DNA of 64,000 nt from positions 434,001 through 498,000 of the forward strand of contig CP075895.1 of assembly GCA_018604165.1 (NCBI GenBank). Direction: 5' to 3'. Of the stretch, positions 25,320 to 34,636 are shown one piece after another; position 1 is the first letter of the stretch; each line of letters starts with the position of its first letter. The stretch comes from Chitinophagaceae bacterium LGM1 (GTDB lineage: Bacteria > Bacteroidota > Bacteroidia > Chitinophagales > Chitinophagaceae). The position numbers and the translations under genes were made by a program. The notes beneath the pieces were generated by a model that was not told where the DNA came from, did not search any database, and saw only the letters and a program-made list of their open reading frames with translations.

Positions 25320-26171
25320 GTGGGTTTCCTCGACAACTTCTTTAAGAAAAGACAAAAATCTGCCAATGCAGAGATGTCTTTTATTGATCATATAGAAGAG
25401 TTGCGCTGGCATATAATTCGCTCGCTGGCAGTGATACTGGTAGCTTCTATAGCTGCTTTCTTTAAAATAGAGTGGATATGGGACAACATAATACTCGGCC
25501 CTGCACATACAGACTTTATATCCTACAAAGTATTGTGCGATTTCGGGCATAAAATAGGTGTCAATGCATTGTGTCTTGATGAGATAAAGTTGGAGTTTCA
25601 AAACACACAGCTATCCGGGCAGTTTATGTTGAGCTTTTCTACATCCTTTATGGTGGGTTTTGTAGTGGCCTTCCCGTATGTGTTTTGGGAGTTTTGGCGT
25701 TTTATAAGGCCTGCTTTGAAACCGAGTGAACTGAAACAGGCACGTGGTATTGTATTTTGGACATCGCTGCTTTTCTTTACAGGTGTGTTATTTGCGTATT
25801 ACGTAGTAGCACCATTTACAATCAACTTCTTTGCAAATTACCAGCTCAGTCCGTCGTTCAAAAACATCATCACCATGTCGAACTATTACGACACAATGAG
25901 CGACCTGATACTGGGTATGGGTGTGGTGTTTGAGTTGCCTGTTGTAGTATACTTCTTATCAAAAATAGGCTTGTTAACACCCAAGCTGATGCGCGAGAAA
26001 CGCAGGTATGCCATTCTTATTATCTTTGTACTGGCAGCCATCATAACACCGCCCGATTGGTTTAGTATATGGTTAGTTGCTATACCATTGCTGATGCTGT
26101 ACGAAGTAGGTATATCCATTAGCGACAGGGCCAATAAAGAACGTGCTAAAAAAGAACTTCAAAAATATTAA
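25320..26171 (+). CDS. tatC: Sec-independent protein translocase TatC
   Basis: A 283-residue, six-helix membrane protein, the receptor for twin-arginine signal peptides. The conserved N-terminal segment 'MSFIDHIEELRWHIIRSLAV' carries the invariant Glu. A periplasmic loop, then 'FMVGFVVAFPYVFWEFWRFI' and 'RPALKPSE' are further TatC landmarks. The C-terminal 'LLTPKLMREKRRYAILIIFV' and 'AAIITPPDWFSIWLVAIPL' complete it. It starts with GTG. TatA/B are not in the window. rpiB follows 4 nt later, so the two are co-transcribed. Confidence 0.95.
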   Translation: MGFLDNFFKKRQKSANAEMSFIDHIEELRWHIIRSLAVILVASIAAFFKIEWIWDNIILGPAHTDFISYKVLCDFGHKIGVNALCLDEIKLEFQNTQLSGQFMLSFSTSFMVGFVVAFPYVFWEFWRFIRPALKPSELKQARGIVFWTSLLFFTGVLFAYYVVAPFTINFFANYQLSPSFKNIITMSNYYDTMSDLILGMGVVFELPVVVYFLSKIGLLTPKLMREKRRYAILIIFVLAAIITPPDWFSIWLVAIPLLMLYEVGISISDRANKERAKKELQKY

Positions 26172-26175
26172 AGCT

Positions 26176-26631
26176 ATGTTACCAACTGTTTTCAATCAGC
26201 AATTACCATTGGCACTTGGTTGCGACCATGCAGGCTACGAACTGAAAGAAGCAGTAAAAAACCTGCTGCAACAAAGCGGCTGGACAGTTGATGATAAAGG
26301 CACGCATAGCGCAGATAGTACAGATTACCCGGATTATGCACACCCTGTAGCTGATATGGTAAGCACGGGTGCAGCATCGGTAGGTATCTTGATATGCGGC
26401 AGCGGCAACGGTGTATGTATGACTGCAAATAAACACCCGCATGTACGTGCCGCCCTTTGCTGGAATGAAGAGATAGCTGCACTGGCACGCCAGCATAACA
26501 ATGCCAATGTGATATGCATACCAGCCAGGTTTGTATCGCAAGAGTTGGCTTTTACCATGATAGATACCTTCCTGAGCATAGCATTTGAAGGCGGCAGGCA
26601 TGAGCGCAGGGTAGCTAAAATGGCACTGTAG
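26176..26631 (+). CDS. rpiB: Ribose-5-phosphate isomerase B
   Basis: Interconverts ribose 5-phosphate and ribulose 5-phosphate in the pentose phosphate pathway. 151 residues from the ATG at 26176, chosen because it clears the tatC stop by 4 nt; the frame is open further up inside tatC. Signature segments are 'LALGCDHAGYELKEAVKNLL', 'DSTDYPDYAHPVADMV', the catalytic Cys loop 'ILICGSGNGVCMTANKH' and 'RAALCWNEEIAALARQHNNA', with 'NVICIPARFVS' near the end. The extra Cys and Asn in the active loop (usual GTGIGM replaced by GSGNGV) is a noticeable variant. Confidence 0.95.
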   Translation: MLPTVFNQQLPLALGCDHAGYELKEAVKNLLQQSGWTVDDKGTHSADSTDYPDYAHPVADMVSTGAASVGILICGSGNGVCMTANKHPHVRAALCWNEEIAALARQHNNANVICIPARFVSQELAFTMIDTFLSIAFEGGRHERRVAKMAL

Positions 26632-26932
26632 TTTTCTATTTCCAATCAAAATAAGACTGAAAACGTATAAACACGCATGATAAATACCGTGTATGCGGTA
26701 TGGCTTTTTTGTAGAATTACTTCTATTTTTGCGTTATAATTATTTTTAATAAGGCAGTATTTAACGCATTGGTAAAACAATAAAACGATTGTTTCTTTCT
26801 TAGTTCCGAAAGTTTTTCGTTGCTTTGCAGCGCAAAAAAGAATAAAATATATTTTTTTGTTAATGTTTTTGTGTTGGCATGGTATGTGTTAAGGAGAATG
26901 TTAAAATAATCAAGAGAATCAAACACCACTAT
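26632..26932. other. Intergenic region before the OmpA-family gene
   Basis: About 300 nt, very AT-rich. It holds the rpiB terminator and, at 26724-26731, a TATTTTTG that could be a -7 box, though it lacks a well-placed TTG. No ORF is supported. Confidence 0.4.
26684..26712 (+). terminator. Terminator of tatC-rpiB
   Basis: Stem ataccg / cggtat with outer pairing cgcat / atgcg possible, followed by GGCTTTTTT. Confidence 0.6.
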
Positions 26933-29209
26933 ATGAGAAAGTTTACACTAACATTGGCATTGGCTGCTACATTGCCGGTAGTAGCTGACGCACAAAGGTA
27001 CTTTGGGGTAGCTACCAGCAACTGGAGCGGAACCAATAGTATCTATCTGAACCCGGCAAACCTGGCAGACTCTCGCCACAAGTTTACAGTAGACCTGTTC
27101 TCTATGAACGTAGGTGCCGACAACAGCCTGGCAAAATTCAATGCAGGTGATATATTCAGTGGTATACTGGATGGTGACAACCTGTCGAACTCACTGAACT
27201 TCAGCAACAATGACAAGTTCAGCATCCTGTTGCCAACAGCAGAGGTTCGCGGCCCGGGCTTTATGTTCAGCATTGGCAACAAGCATGGTGTAGCATTAAC
27301 TACACGCCTTCGCGGTATGGCTCAGTTTCACAACATGAATCAAAGCCTGTACCGTAATCTTACTGATACATCTTTCGATCCGCAACTGGGTGTAGCAGTA
27401 AAAGCAGATAAATTCAACTTTACCGCACACCTGTGGTCTGAACTGGGCCTTAGCTATGGTGGCGTTATCTGGCAGAAAAATAAACACCAGGTAAAAGGTG
27501 GTTTCACAGCCCGCTACCTGATGGGTGCCGGTTATGCAAGCCTCATCAGCCGCAATATAGATGCAACTTTCGTATCTGCACCTAATAATCAGGCAAGGTT
27601 TAATGTAGCTAATACAGACCTTAGCTATGCACAAGGCGGTGTTGCTGTAGAAGGTGGTAATGATGCAACAGGCAACTTCTTTGGCGGAACCGGTAAAGGT
27701 TTTGGCTTTGATCTGGGTGTTGTGTATGAATTCCGTCCCAAGTATCAAGGTTATAAGTACGATATGGATGGCAAAACAGGCATCAGCGACAATAGCAAAA
27801 ACCAATACCTCTTGCGTTTCTCTGCTGCTGTTACAGACCTGGGTAGCATAAACTATACATCAAACAACAAAGAATACAAATTCAGTGGTAACGGTAATGG
27901 ACTTGTTGGTGAAGAGATTGCAGATAAAATCTACAATGCAGACTCACTGACAAAATACCTGAATCAAAAAGGACTTGCCTTCAGCCAAGCTGCTACATCT
28001 ACAAAAGTAGGCCTGCCTACTGCACTGGTTGTAGGTTTGGATTATCACGCAGTAGGTGGCTTGTATGTAAATGCTACATACATGGCAAATATCGCAGACC
28101 GTTTGCGCTATGGCAATACGTTGTATAGCCAGGTAACATTGACACCTCGTTTTGATACACGTGTATTCAGCTTTGGTTTACCAATTACTTACAGCACATT
28201 GACAAAAGGCATTAAAGCGGGTGCTGGCATCCGTGTAGGTGGCTTCTTCTTAGGTAGCGACGATATGCTTTCTTTCTTTGGCGATGGTTATGGTATGAAT
28301 ATGTACTTTGGTGCGTATGTGCCTTTCAACAAAAAGAAACCAAGAGATAGCGATGGCGACTTAGTATCGAACCGCAAAGACAAGTGTAAAAATGAAAAAG
28401 GTGTTTGGGAAATGAAAGGTTGCCCGAACCCTGATAAAGATGGCGATGGCATACTGGATAAAGATGATAAGTGTCCTGACGTAGCAGGTTCTAAAACTGC
28501 TGCAGGTTGTCCGGATGCTGACTTGGATGGTGTGGCTGATGCAGAAGACCGTTGCCCTTCAGAAGCAGGCGATGTAGCTATGCAAGGCTGCCCTGACCGT
28601 GATAAAGATGGCGTAGCTGATATAGATGATGCTTGTCCTGATTTAGCTGGTTTGGCTCAATACAAAGGTTGCCCTGATACAGATGGTGACGGTATTGCAG
28701 ATAACGTAGACAAGTGTCCTACGGCTGCAGGTCCGATAGCTAACGAAGGCTGTCCTGATACGGATAACGATGGTGTGCCTGACCACATGGATAAATGTCC
28801 TACAGTTGCAGGTACAGTTAACAACTTCGGTTGTCCTGAAGTAAGTGTACAGGTTAAGAAACGCCTTGCATTTGCTGCAACAGCTATCCAGTTTGATTTG
28901 GGTAAAGCAACAATCAAGAAAACTTCTCACAAACTGCTGAACGAAGTAGTGAAGATTCTGAACGATTATCCTGACTACCTGATGACTATTGAAGGTCATA
29001 CAGATAATACAGGTAAGCCTGAAAAGAATATGCAACTGTCTAAAGACCGTGCTGCTGCTGTAAAAGCGTACTTCGTATCGAAAGGTATAGCGGCAGACAG
29101 GTTGATGGATGATGGCTTTGGCGATACTAAACCTGTAGCAAGCAACAAAACTGCTGCAGGTCGTGCAAAGAACCGTCGAGTAGCTATGGATCTGAAATTG
29201 AAAAACTAG
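26933..29209 (+). CDS. DUF5723/OmpA-family outer-membrane protein with TSP type-3 repeats
   Basis: 758 residues from the ATG at 26933, which gives a proper signal peptide ('FTLTLALAATLPVVADAQ'); 18 further upstream residues in frame look spurious. The first about 460 residues are an outer-membrane barrel domain ('RYFGVATSNWSGTNSIYLNP', 'NPANLADSRHKF'). Then come calcium-binding thrombospondin type-3 repeats ('DSDGDLVSNRKDKC', 'DKDGDGILDKDDKCP', 'DTDGDGIADNVDKCP' and others). The C-terminal OmpA domain binds peptidoglycan ('TIEGHTDNTGKPEKNMQLSK', 'GRAKNRRVAMDLKLK'). It probably ties the outer membrane to the cell wall; copies are also known among proteins associated with T9SS and gliding. Confidence 0.93.
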   Translation: MRKFTLTLALAATLPVVADAQRYFGVATSNWSGTNSIYLNPANLADSRHKFTVDLFSMNVGADNSLAKFNAGDIFSGILDGDNLSNSLNFSNNDKFSILLPTAEVRGPGFMFSIGNKHGVALTTRLRGMAQFHNMNQSLYRNLTDTSFDPQLGVAVKADKFNFTAHLWSELGLSYGGVIWQKNKHQVKGGFTARYLMGAGYASLISRNIDATFVSAPNNQARFNVANTDLSYAQGGVAVEGGNDATGNFFGGTGKGFGFDLGVVYEFRPKYQGYKYDMDGKTGISDNSKNQYLLRFSAAVTDLGSINYTSNNKEYKFSGNGNGLVGEEIADKIYNADSLTKYLNQKGLAFSQAATSTKVGLPTALVVGLDYHAVGGLYVNATYMANIADRLRYGNTLYSQVTLTPRFDTRVFSFGLPITYSTLTKGIKAGAGIRVGGFFLGSDDMLSFFGDGYGMNMYFGAYVPFNKKKPRDSDGDLVSNRKDKCKNEKGVWEMKGCPNPDKDGDGILDKDDKCPDVAGSKTAAGCPDADLDGVADAEDRCPSEAGDVAMQGCPDRDKDGVADIDDACPDLAGLAQYKGCPDTDGDGIADNVDKCPTAAGPIANEGCPDTDNDGVPDHMDKCPTVAGTVNNFGCPEVSVQVKKRLAFAATAIQFDLGKATIKKTSHKLLNEVVKILNDYPDYLMTIEGHTDNTGKPEKNMQLSKDRAAAVKAYFVSKGIAADRLMDDGFGDTKPVASNKTAAGRAKNRRVAMDLKLKN

Positions 29210-29234
29210 GGTATATTACTCAATAGTTATTAAG

Positions 29235-29268
29235 AACGAGATACTGTTACAGTATCTCGTTTCTTTTT
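29235..29268 (+). terminator. Terminator after the OmpA-family gene
   Basis: Perfect 12-bp stem (29235-29246 with 29250-29261), 3-nt loop, followed by TTCTTTTTTT. Confidence 0.88.
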
Positions 29269-29305
29269 TTCATACAAAAACTATTCAGGATTACGTTATT
29301 AAGAT

Positions 29306-30133
29306 ATGGTCGATATCAACACATTGCATTTTAGTGCTAAGAGGGTGATAGATTTATATCTCGCAGAAATAAAGAAAATAAAACCCTGCTTTATTAAAGG
29401 TGTATATATTACAGGTTCCGTTGTGTTAGATGATTTTTATCCAAACAAAAGTGATATTGACTTTACCGTATTCTGTAATAAACTGCCAGACGATGACCAA
29501 TTAAGTTTGTTAAACGAAATTCACCTGAAAATTCAATCTGCTTTTTGTAAGCCTAATCTTAACGGGTACTATGTAGATGTATCATTGTTTACAGGTAACA
29601 TAACTAAGTATCCATCATTTTTTGAAGGTAGAATGATAAAGCATAGGGAGTACGATCTACCATGCTTTTCCTTATATGAACTAAAGGCGAGTAGTGTTTG
29701 TGTTTATGGAGAAAAATTACCTGTTATTAACATTAATGAAAATGAGGTACAGAAAGAACTCAAGGAAAATATTAATAGTTATTGGTTAGGTTGGGTAAAA
29801 TCACATAGTAAGATTGGCTATAAGCGATTATTATTAATGTTATTCCCGCAATTAATGGAATGGGGTGTATTAGGTGTTGCAAGACAACTATACACACTCG
29901 AAATGGGATGCATAACTTCTAAATATAATGCAGGTGTATTTTTTTTGAATAAATATCCCAATGTAGCTGAACAAGCTGTACATGAAGCATTACGTATCCG
30001 AAAAACAGATATGCCTATCAAGAAGATGATATCATTTTCTTGGGAGCGCCCAACTATTACAAGTAAGTCAATGTTATTGATTATTAGCAAATTCAACCAA
30101 GAGTATAATAGTAAATCCTTAACTATTCGATAG
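29306..30133 (+). CDS. Nucleotidyltransferase-domain protein, aminoglycoside-adenylyltransferase-like
   Basis: 275 residues. The N-terminal nucleotidyltransferase core has G37-S38 and the metal-binding D50-x-D52 in 'ITGSVVLDDFYPNKSDIDFT', the GS-x(n)-DxD pattern of the Pol-beta superfamily. The C-terminal half, with 'NINSYWLGWVKSH' and 'ALRIRKTDMPIKK', is helical and recalls the DUF4111 domain of AadA-type spectinomycin/streptomycin adenylyltransferases. Whether it acts on an antibiotic is unknown. Base composition is more AT-rich than that of the neighbours and no operon partner is obvious, so horizontal acquisition is possible. Confidence 0.8.
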   Translation: MVDINTLHFSAKRVIDLYLAEIKKIKPCFIKGVYITGSVVLDDFYPNKSDIDFTVFCNKLPDDDQLSLLNEIHLKIQSAFCKPNLNGYYVDVSLFTGNITKYPSFFEGRMIKHREYDLPCFSLYELKASSVCVYGEKLPVININENEVQKELKENINSYWLGWVKSHSKIGYKRLLLMLFPQLMEWGVLGVARQLYTLEMGCITSKYNAGVFFLNKYPNVAEQAVHEALRIRKTDMPIKKMISFSWERPTITSKSMLLIISKFNQEYNSKSLTIR

Positions 30134-30203
30134 CAAGATGATAACTACTTGGTAATGCCCTGCTAATAGTCGGATATTAGTTTTATGGCAATCTCTATAT
30201 GTT

Positions 30204-30443
30204 ATGGTAGTAATGTACAGCCAGCTGACACAGGAAGTACGCATCGTACTGACAGGCACTACCCTTGAACATATCACTTACCAGATAACAACGCAAGACG
30301 GGCAACTGATACGTAAAGGAAAATTAGTACCGGGCTCACAAAGCTATAATGTAAGTACCAAGGGGCTGCCATCGGGTAAATATGTATTTACCACAGAGCT
30401 ATGCAGCCAGCCTTTTGAGAAACGAGGGATATTTGATAGTTAG
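30204..30443 (+). CDS. Orphan T9SS sorting-domain-like ORF
   Basis: 79 residues (or 76 from the second ATG). The body 'EVRIVLTGTTLEHITYQI', 'TTQDGQLIRKGKLVPG' and 'SYNVSTKGLPSGKYVFTTEL' follows the beta-strand pattern of T9SS type A C-terminal domains (compare 'SITGQKIFEQ' and 'ARGVYYVEV'-like ends in the GEVEDY proteins). It lacks a signal peptide and any passenger domain, so it cannot be a normal T9SS client. It may be the surviving 3' end of a decayed gene, or a small regulator-like protein. It overlaps the convergent downstream gene by 4 nt. Confidence 0.5.
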   Translation: MVVMYSQLTQEVRIVLTGTTLEHITYQITTQDGQLIRKGKLVPGSQSYNVSTKGLPSGKYVFTTELCSQPFEKRGIFDS

Positions 30444-30847
30444 TTTACTTGCTTATCAAGCTGACGTTTTATAGACTTAACATTAGCGCTGCTGAATTTG
30501 GCTTTGGTATAGTAGTATATTACAACATCATAATCAGGCAATATATTTCTGTCTTTTTCTTTTAAAATATACACATTCGTAGGTACTACATGAGATGTTT
30601 CAGCACGATTTTTTACTAGCTTGAAGTATTCTTTTTTTGTTTCGATGTATTTGGCTGAAGAGCCCGTAACAAACAATGCTCTTTTGTTGAGGTAATCAAA
30701 ACCGCTTTTTTTCATGCTGAACCTATTACTGAAATAAGCTGCCTCGTATTTGTTGAGCGTAGCATTAGCATCAATTCCCAAACTGTCTAAGTTTTGAGCT
30801 TTAACTGAAACAGATAAGAGCAGTAAGATTATAGTCAGCTTGTTCAT
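30440..30847 (-). CDS. Small secreted protein of unknown function
   Basis: 135 residues with a signal peptide ('NKLTIILLLLSVSVKAQ'). The mature domain is Lys/Tyr-rich, with 'YEAAYFSNRFSMKKSGFDYL' and 'DYDVVIYYYTKAKFSS'. No family is recognised. It starts 11 nt downstream of the helicase-nuclease stop on the same strand and may be co-transcribed with it, although a repair enzyme and a secreted protein make odd partners. Confidence 0.7.
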   Translation of the reverse strand: MNKLTIILLLLSVSVKAQNLDSLGIDANATLNKYEAAYFSNRFSMKKSGFDYLNKRALFVTGSSAKYIETKKEYFKLVKNRAETSHVVPTNVYILKEKDRNILPDYDVVIYYYTKAKFSSANVKSIKRQLDKQVN

Positions 30848-30858
30848 AAAAATGTTTT

Positions 30859-33800
30859 TTACACATCATCAATCTCCACCTCTTCCTCGGGGCGGATGAG
30901 TTGATAACGTTTTGCGAAATTGCACCAGTTACAGTCTTCTTTGCCACAGCCTTTATCAAACTCATGGTTTATAATGCTTGTATAGGCCTGCTTCATTTGT
31001 TGCCTCACTACCTCTTCCTGCTGTCCGATGAACGGAATTGTAATACGCTTGTATTCATTGCTCTTGCGCCCTTTCTCTACATAGTCGAACATACCTTCTT
31101 TAATAACCCATTGTTTATCGGGTGCGTTTTCGAGTATGAGTTTGTAGAAAAGCATCTGTCGCCAATAGTCCCCACCGTTTGGCTCTTTTTCGTTTGGTGC
31201 GGAAGTGTAGATGCTCGATGACCTGTCGGGGTCGCCTGTTTTATAGTCTATTACTTTACAGCCATCTTCTTCTATGGCTATCAGGTCTATCTTACCGGTA
31301 ACGGGTACGCCATCCAACATATAGCGCGACACTTTGTATTCTATCTCCACAGTGGTAGGCAGGCTGTGCAGGTATTTTTTATAGTATTCATCCAGCAGGC
31401 TAGTGCCTTGCTCCATGCGCCGTTCAAACTGTATATCGGTAAACGACTCTCGCTCACGGTACATTTCAGATTTGAAAGCAGCAATCACTTCTTCAACAGA
31501 TGGGAATGTACCGTTATTTTCGCGCATCAGTTTGTACATACGCTCCAGCGCGTAGTGTACGGCACTACCAAACGCCAATGCATCACTCTTGAGGAAAGGT
31601 ACCCGCAAAATATTCTCGTAATAGAAAGTAAGCGGACAGCGAAGGTATTTTGACAGTGAAGTATAGCTCATGGTAAACTGCTGCAGGATGTGGTCTATCC
31701 ACTGTCCGTTTGCCAGTTTGATGCGTACATCGGGTACGGGTTGCAATGCCCATTGTATATGTTGCATTACTGCTTCGGTGGTTACAGACTCATTGATGCG
31801 TTCTTCAGGGAGGCTTATCTCATCTACAAATACTGAGTTTTCCAATGCCTTGCCATTATTGTCGTTGACGGCATAGGATACATGCAGATGCTTTTTGGCG
31901 CGCGTCAGTGCCACATAAAACAAGCGGCGGGCAACTTCAGTTTTATATGTCTTATCGGCATCGTCTTGTGTATTGGTAATGCCTTCTGGTAGTTTATATT
32001 GGTTGGTATTGGTAGCTTTACCTTCCCAAAAGTTTTTGGTACAGCCAATCAGGAATACATACTCAAACTCATTGCCCTTGGCACCATGCGCGGTATAAAA
32101 ACGCACACCATTTTCATTCTGTACTACTTTCTGTATGGGTACGCTAATGTTTTCATCCAGCATACGCTCTATCATACGTAGCAGTTCGGGTATTTTCAGT
32201 TTGGCATCGCGGTCGTACGATTCTTTAACGAACTCAAAGAAAGTATTTACAACCTGTACATACCATACATGGTCGGCCTGTTTCAGCAGGTGTGCCATTA
32301 TGCCACTTTCGTAGATGATTTTTTCAAGCAGCAAAGGTAAAGGTAGGTTTGCCTGCTGTTGCAGCCAGTTATCAAGGCATCTACCGAGGCGGGTGATGTT
32401 TTTGGTAGTGGCAAGGTTCATGCTTTCCAATAGCAGAGTATTATTGAGTACGAGCCGCCATACCCCCAGGCTTTTATCTTTCGATTTGTTGTGGCTGATG
32501 TGTAAAGAAAGCGTAGCAATATCTACAGGTGCAATCTCGTAGTAGGGGGCATGCATTATCTCGAACAAGCGAGCCTCGCTACTGAATGGTTCTTTGCGCT
32601 CTTCTTCAAGATAGTAAAGGATGTGGATGATTTGCTGAACAAGCGGTAGCTCTAATACATTTACAGGTTTCTTTACAGTATAAGGGATGCCTTTGCGCTC
32701 CATCAGGCTGATGATATTATCTGCCTGTTTGTGTTGTGCATAGAGTACTGCTACATTGTTAAGTGCAACACCTTCGCGTTGCAGGCTTTCTATCTGCATT
32801 ACTATATCTGCTTCTTCCTGCAAAGGGTTGTTATATACCCTCACAACGGGTGGGGTAGCATCCTTACCACTTAAAAAACGCTCTGCTGCCGCTACTATGT
32901 TTTTATTAAGTGCAAGGCCTGTTATTTGTTTGATGAGCCTTTGTTCGTTATTGTCAATCGTTGCCATCGCCTTGTCTAATATCAATTGCGATGAACGATA
33001 GTTTTGCGGCAGTACTATCAGTTTGATGGTTGCCTCATAACGCTGATAAAAATCGAGGATATTGCGGATGCGCGCCCCCTGAAATTCGTAGATTGATTGG
33101 TCGTCATCGCCTACTACAAAAATGTTAGGGTCTTCCCAAAAATCGGTGAGCATGTGCAGCAAATCGCTCTGTGCACCATTGGTATCCTGAAACTCATCTA
33201 CGAGTATAAACTGGTGGCGTTCCTGATAACTGAGCAACAATGCTTCATTCTTTTTAAAAGCATCCAGCACCCATATTATCATATCGTTGAAGTCGTACCG
33301 TCCTTTCTCCCTCATTTTTTCGATGTACACATCAAATAGCAACGCGGCTGCTTTTGTCTGGTTCAGCTTGCGGGTTTCTTCGTCTATTTCTGCTTGTTTC
33401 AGGTCGCCTTTCTGGTAGCCTTTGCCGCTTCGTTTATACACGTATTTTTCATCGGTGGGCATGGCGGCTATCTGTGCATCTGCAGCATCGGCTATTTGCG
33501 AGGCGGTAATGTTTTCCCGCTTCATCATATCGAACAAACGGTTCAGCCTGCCTGCATCAAAATAAATATTACCGCTAAGCCGCCGTAGTACGTGCCCTGT
33601 TGGTAGCTCATTAACCATTTCGTACAGCAGCTCTGTGCGCTCTAAGTCTGTAATGGGCTGTAAGGTGCGTAGGCTGAAATATTCGCTGTTGTTCTGAATG
33701 ACATTATTACAAAAAGCATGAAAAGTGCAGATGTTTACCCTGTGTGCGGCAGTGCCTATTATCTGTACCAGCCTGCGACGCATAGCATTGGTAGCTTCGT

Positions 33801-34008
33801 CTGTATACGTAAGGCATAGTATTTCCTGTGGCTGCACCTGTGCATCGCTGCGTAGCAGGTTGGCTATGCGTACAGATAAAACTTCCGTTTTGCCAGTACC
33901 GGGGCCTGCTATTACCATCACGGGGCCATAGATGGTATCGACAGCCATCCGCTGCTCTTCGTTCAGGTTATTGTACCGTTTCAGGAATATTTCTTCGTTT
34001 ACTATCAT
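30859..34008 (-). CDS. UvrD/PcrA-like helicase fused to a PD-(D/E)XK nuclease
   Basis: 1049 residues. Residues about 1-700 are a superfamily 1A helicase: motif I 'VIAGPGTGKTEVLSVRIANL', motif II/III 'ILVDEFQDTN' and 'VVGDDDQSIYEFQGARI', motif V 'YTAHGAKGNEFEYVFL', and motif VI 'RRLFYVALTRAKKHLHVS'. The C-terminal about 250 residues are a RecB/AddB-like nuclease: 'SYTSLSKYLRCPLTFYYENI', the active site 'GKIDLIAIEEDGCKVIDYKT', and a Cys cluster 'GCGKEDCNWCNF' that, with the earlier Cys, matches the 4Fe-4S type. It is a single-chain DNA end-processing enzyme for repair or recombination, distinct from the two-subunit AddAB. The role is inferred from domains. Confidence 0.93.
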   Translation of the reverse strand: MIVNEEIFLKRYNNLNEEQRMAVDTIYGPVMVIAGPGTGKTEVLSVRIANLLRSDAQVQPQEILCLTYTDEATNAMRRRLVQIIGTAAHRVNICTFHAFCNNVIQNNSEYFSLRTLQPITDLERTELLYEMVNELPTGHVLRRLSGNIYFDAGRLNRLFDMMKRENITASQIADAADAQIAAMPTDEKYVYKRSGKGYQKGDLKQAEIDEETRKLNQTKAAALLFDVYIEKMREKGRYDFNDMIIWVLDAFKKNEALLLSYQERHQFILVDEFQDTNGAQSDLLHMLTDFWEDPNIFVVGDDDQSIYEFQGARIRNILDFYQRYEATIKLIVLPQNYRSSQLILDKAMATIDNNEQRLIKQITGLALNKNIVAAAERFLSGKDATPPVVRVYNNPLQEEADIVMQIESLQREGVALNNVAVLYAQHKQADNIISLMERKGIPYTVKKPVNVLELPLVQQIIHILYYLEEERKEPFSSEARLFEIMHAPYYEIAPVDIATLSLHISHNKSKDKSLGVWRLVLNNTLLLESMNLATTKNITRLGRCLDNWLQQQANLPLPLLLEKIIYESGIMAHLLKQADHVWYVQVVNTFFEFVKESYDRDAKLKIPELLRMIERMLDENISVPIQKVVQNENGVRFYTAHGAKGNEFEYVFLIGCTKNFWEGKATNTNQYKLPEGITNTQDDADKTYKTEVARRLFYVALTRAKKHLHVSYAVNDNNGKALENSVFVDEISLPEERINESVTTEAVMQHIQWALQPVPDVRIKLANGQWIDHILQQFTMSYTSLSKYLRCPLTFYYENILRVPFLKSDALAFGSAVHYALERMYKLMRENNGTFPSVEEVIAAFKSEMYRERESFTDIQFERRMEQGTSLLDEYYKKYLHSLPTTVEIEYKVSRYMLDGVPVTGKIDLIAIEEDGCKVIDYKTGDPDRSSSIYTSAPNEKEPNGGDYWRQMLFYKLILENAPDKQWVIKEGMFDYVEKGRKSNEYKRITIPFIGQQEEVVRQQMKQAYTSIINHEFDKGCGKEDCNWCNFAKRYQLIRPEEEVEIDDV

Positions 34009-34099
34009 AGATTGTGCTACTGCGCTATGAAGTTAACAAACCTATTGCTATCAGGAAAAGAAGACTTCATTACATTTGTAACTAAATCAGAATGAGTAT

Positions 34100-34603
34100 A
34101 TGAAACTAAAGTTTGTACTACTATTATTGTTGAGTATCGTAACTAATAATCTGCGTGCACAAAGTACCAACGACTCTTTACCTTATTTGCAGCACCCCGA
34201 ACTGCCTGCTTTCAGAATACAAATGCTGGATAGCAGCACGATGTTCAATACATTCAATATAAAAGCAGGCAAGAAAACCGTGTTGATGCTTTTCAGCCCC
34301 GATTGTGAACATTGCCAGCATATGGCAGACTCTATGAAAAACCACATGGAAGAAATGCAGGATGTACAGATATACATGTTCTCGTTTATGGATTTGTACC
34401 AGATAAAACAATTTGCCGCTAAGTATAAACTGAACAGGTATAAGAACATAACTTTCGGAAAGGATGTAGATTTTTTCTTTGCAGGGTTTTATAAACTTAC
34501 ATCCGTACCCGGCATTGCCATTTACGATAAGAAAAAGAAATTTGTAAAACTATTTAACGGTGGGGCTAAGATTGGAGATGTATTGGCTGCCATAAAAGAC
34601 TAA
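34100..34603 (+). CDS. Secreted thioredoxin-like protein with CEHC motif
   Basis: 167 residues with a signal peptide ('FVLLLLLSIVTNNLRAQ'). The thioredoxin fold shows a redox motif C-x-x-C in 'LMLFSPDCEHCQHMADSM', and cis-Pro in 'TSVPGIAIYDKKKKFV'. The CEHC variant differs from thioredoxin CGPC and is seen in TlpA-related periplasmic proteins. It is divergent from the helicase gene and convergent with a DUF349 gene, and its stop codon lies inside a bidirectional terminator. A role in periplasmic disulfide or peroxide chemistry is plausible. Confidence 0.88.
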   Translation: MKLKFVLLLLLSIVTNNLRAQSTNDSLPYLQHPELPAFRIQMLDSSTMFNTFNIKAGKKTVLMLFSPDCEHCQHMADSMKNHMEEMQDVQIYMFSFMDLYQIKQFAAKYKLNRYKNITFGKDVDFFFAGFYKLTSVPGIAIYDKKKKFVKLFNGGAKIGDVLAAIKD

Positions 34604-34636
34604 ATAATAAAGCCCCTTCAAAGGGGCTTTATTATT
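34603..34636. terminator. Bidirectional terminator, 16-bp stem
   Basis: Arms 34603-34618 (aataataaagcccctt) and 34621-34636 are perfectly complementary. It begins at the last base of the thioredoxin-like stop and ends at the DUF349 stop. Confidence 0.88.

Noticed and set aside
28441-28850. Possible CRISPR-like or tandem repeat in the OmpA-family gene
   Set aside because: The repetition comes from coding thrombospondin type-3 repeats (D-x-D-x-D-G units), with variable spacing and no spacers.
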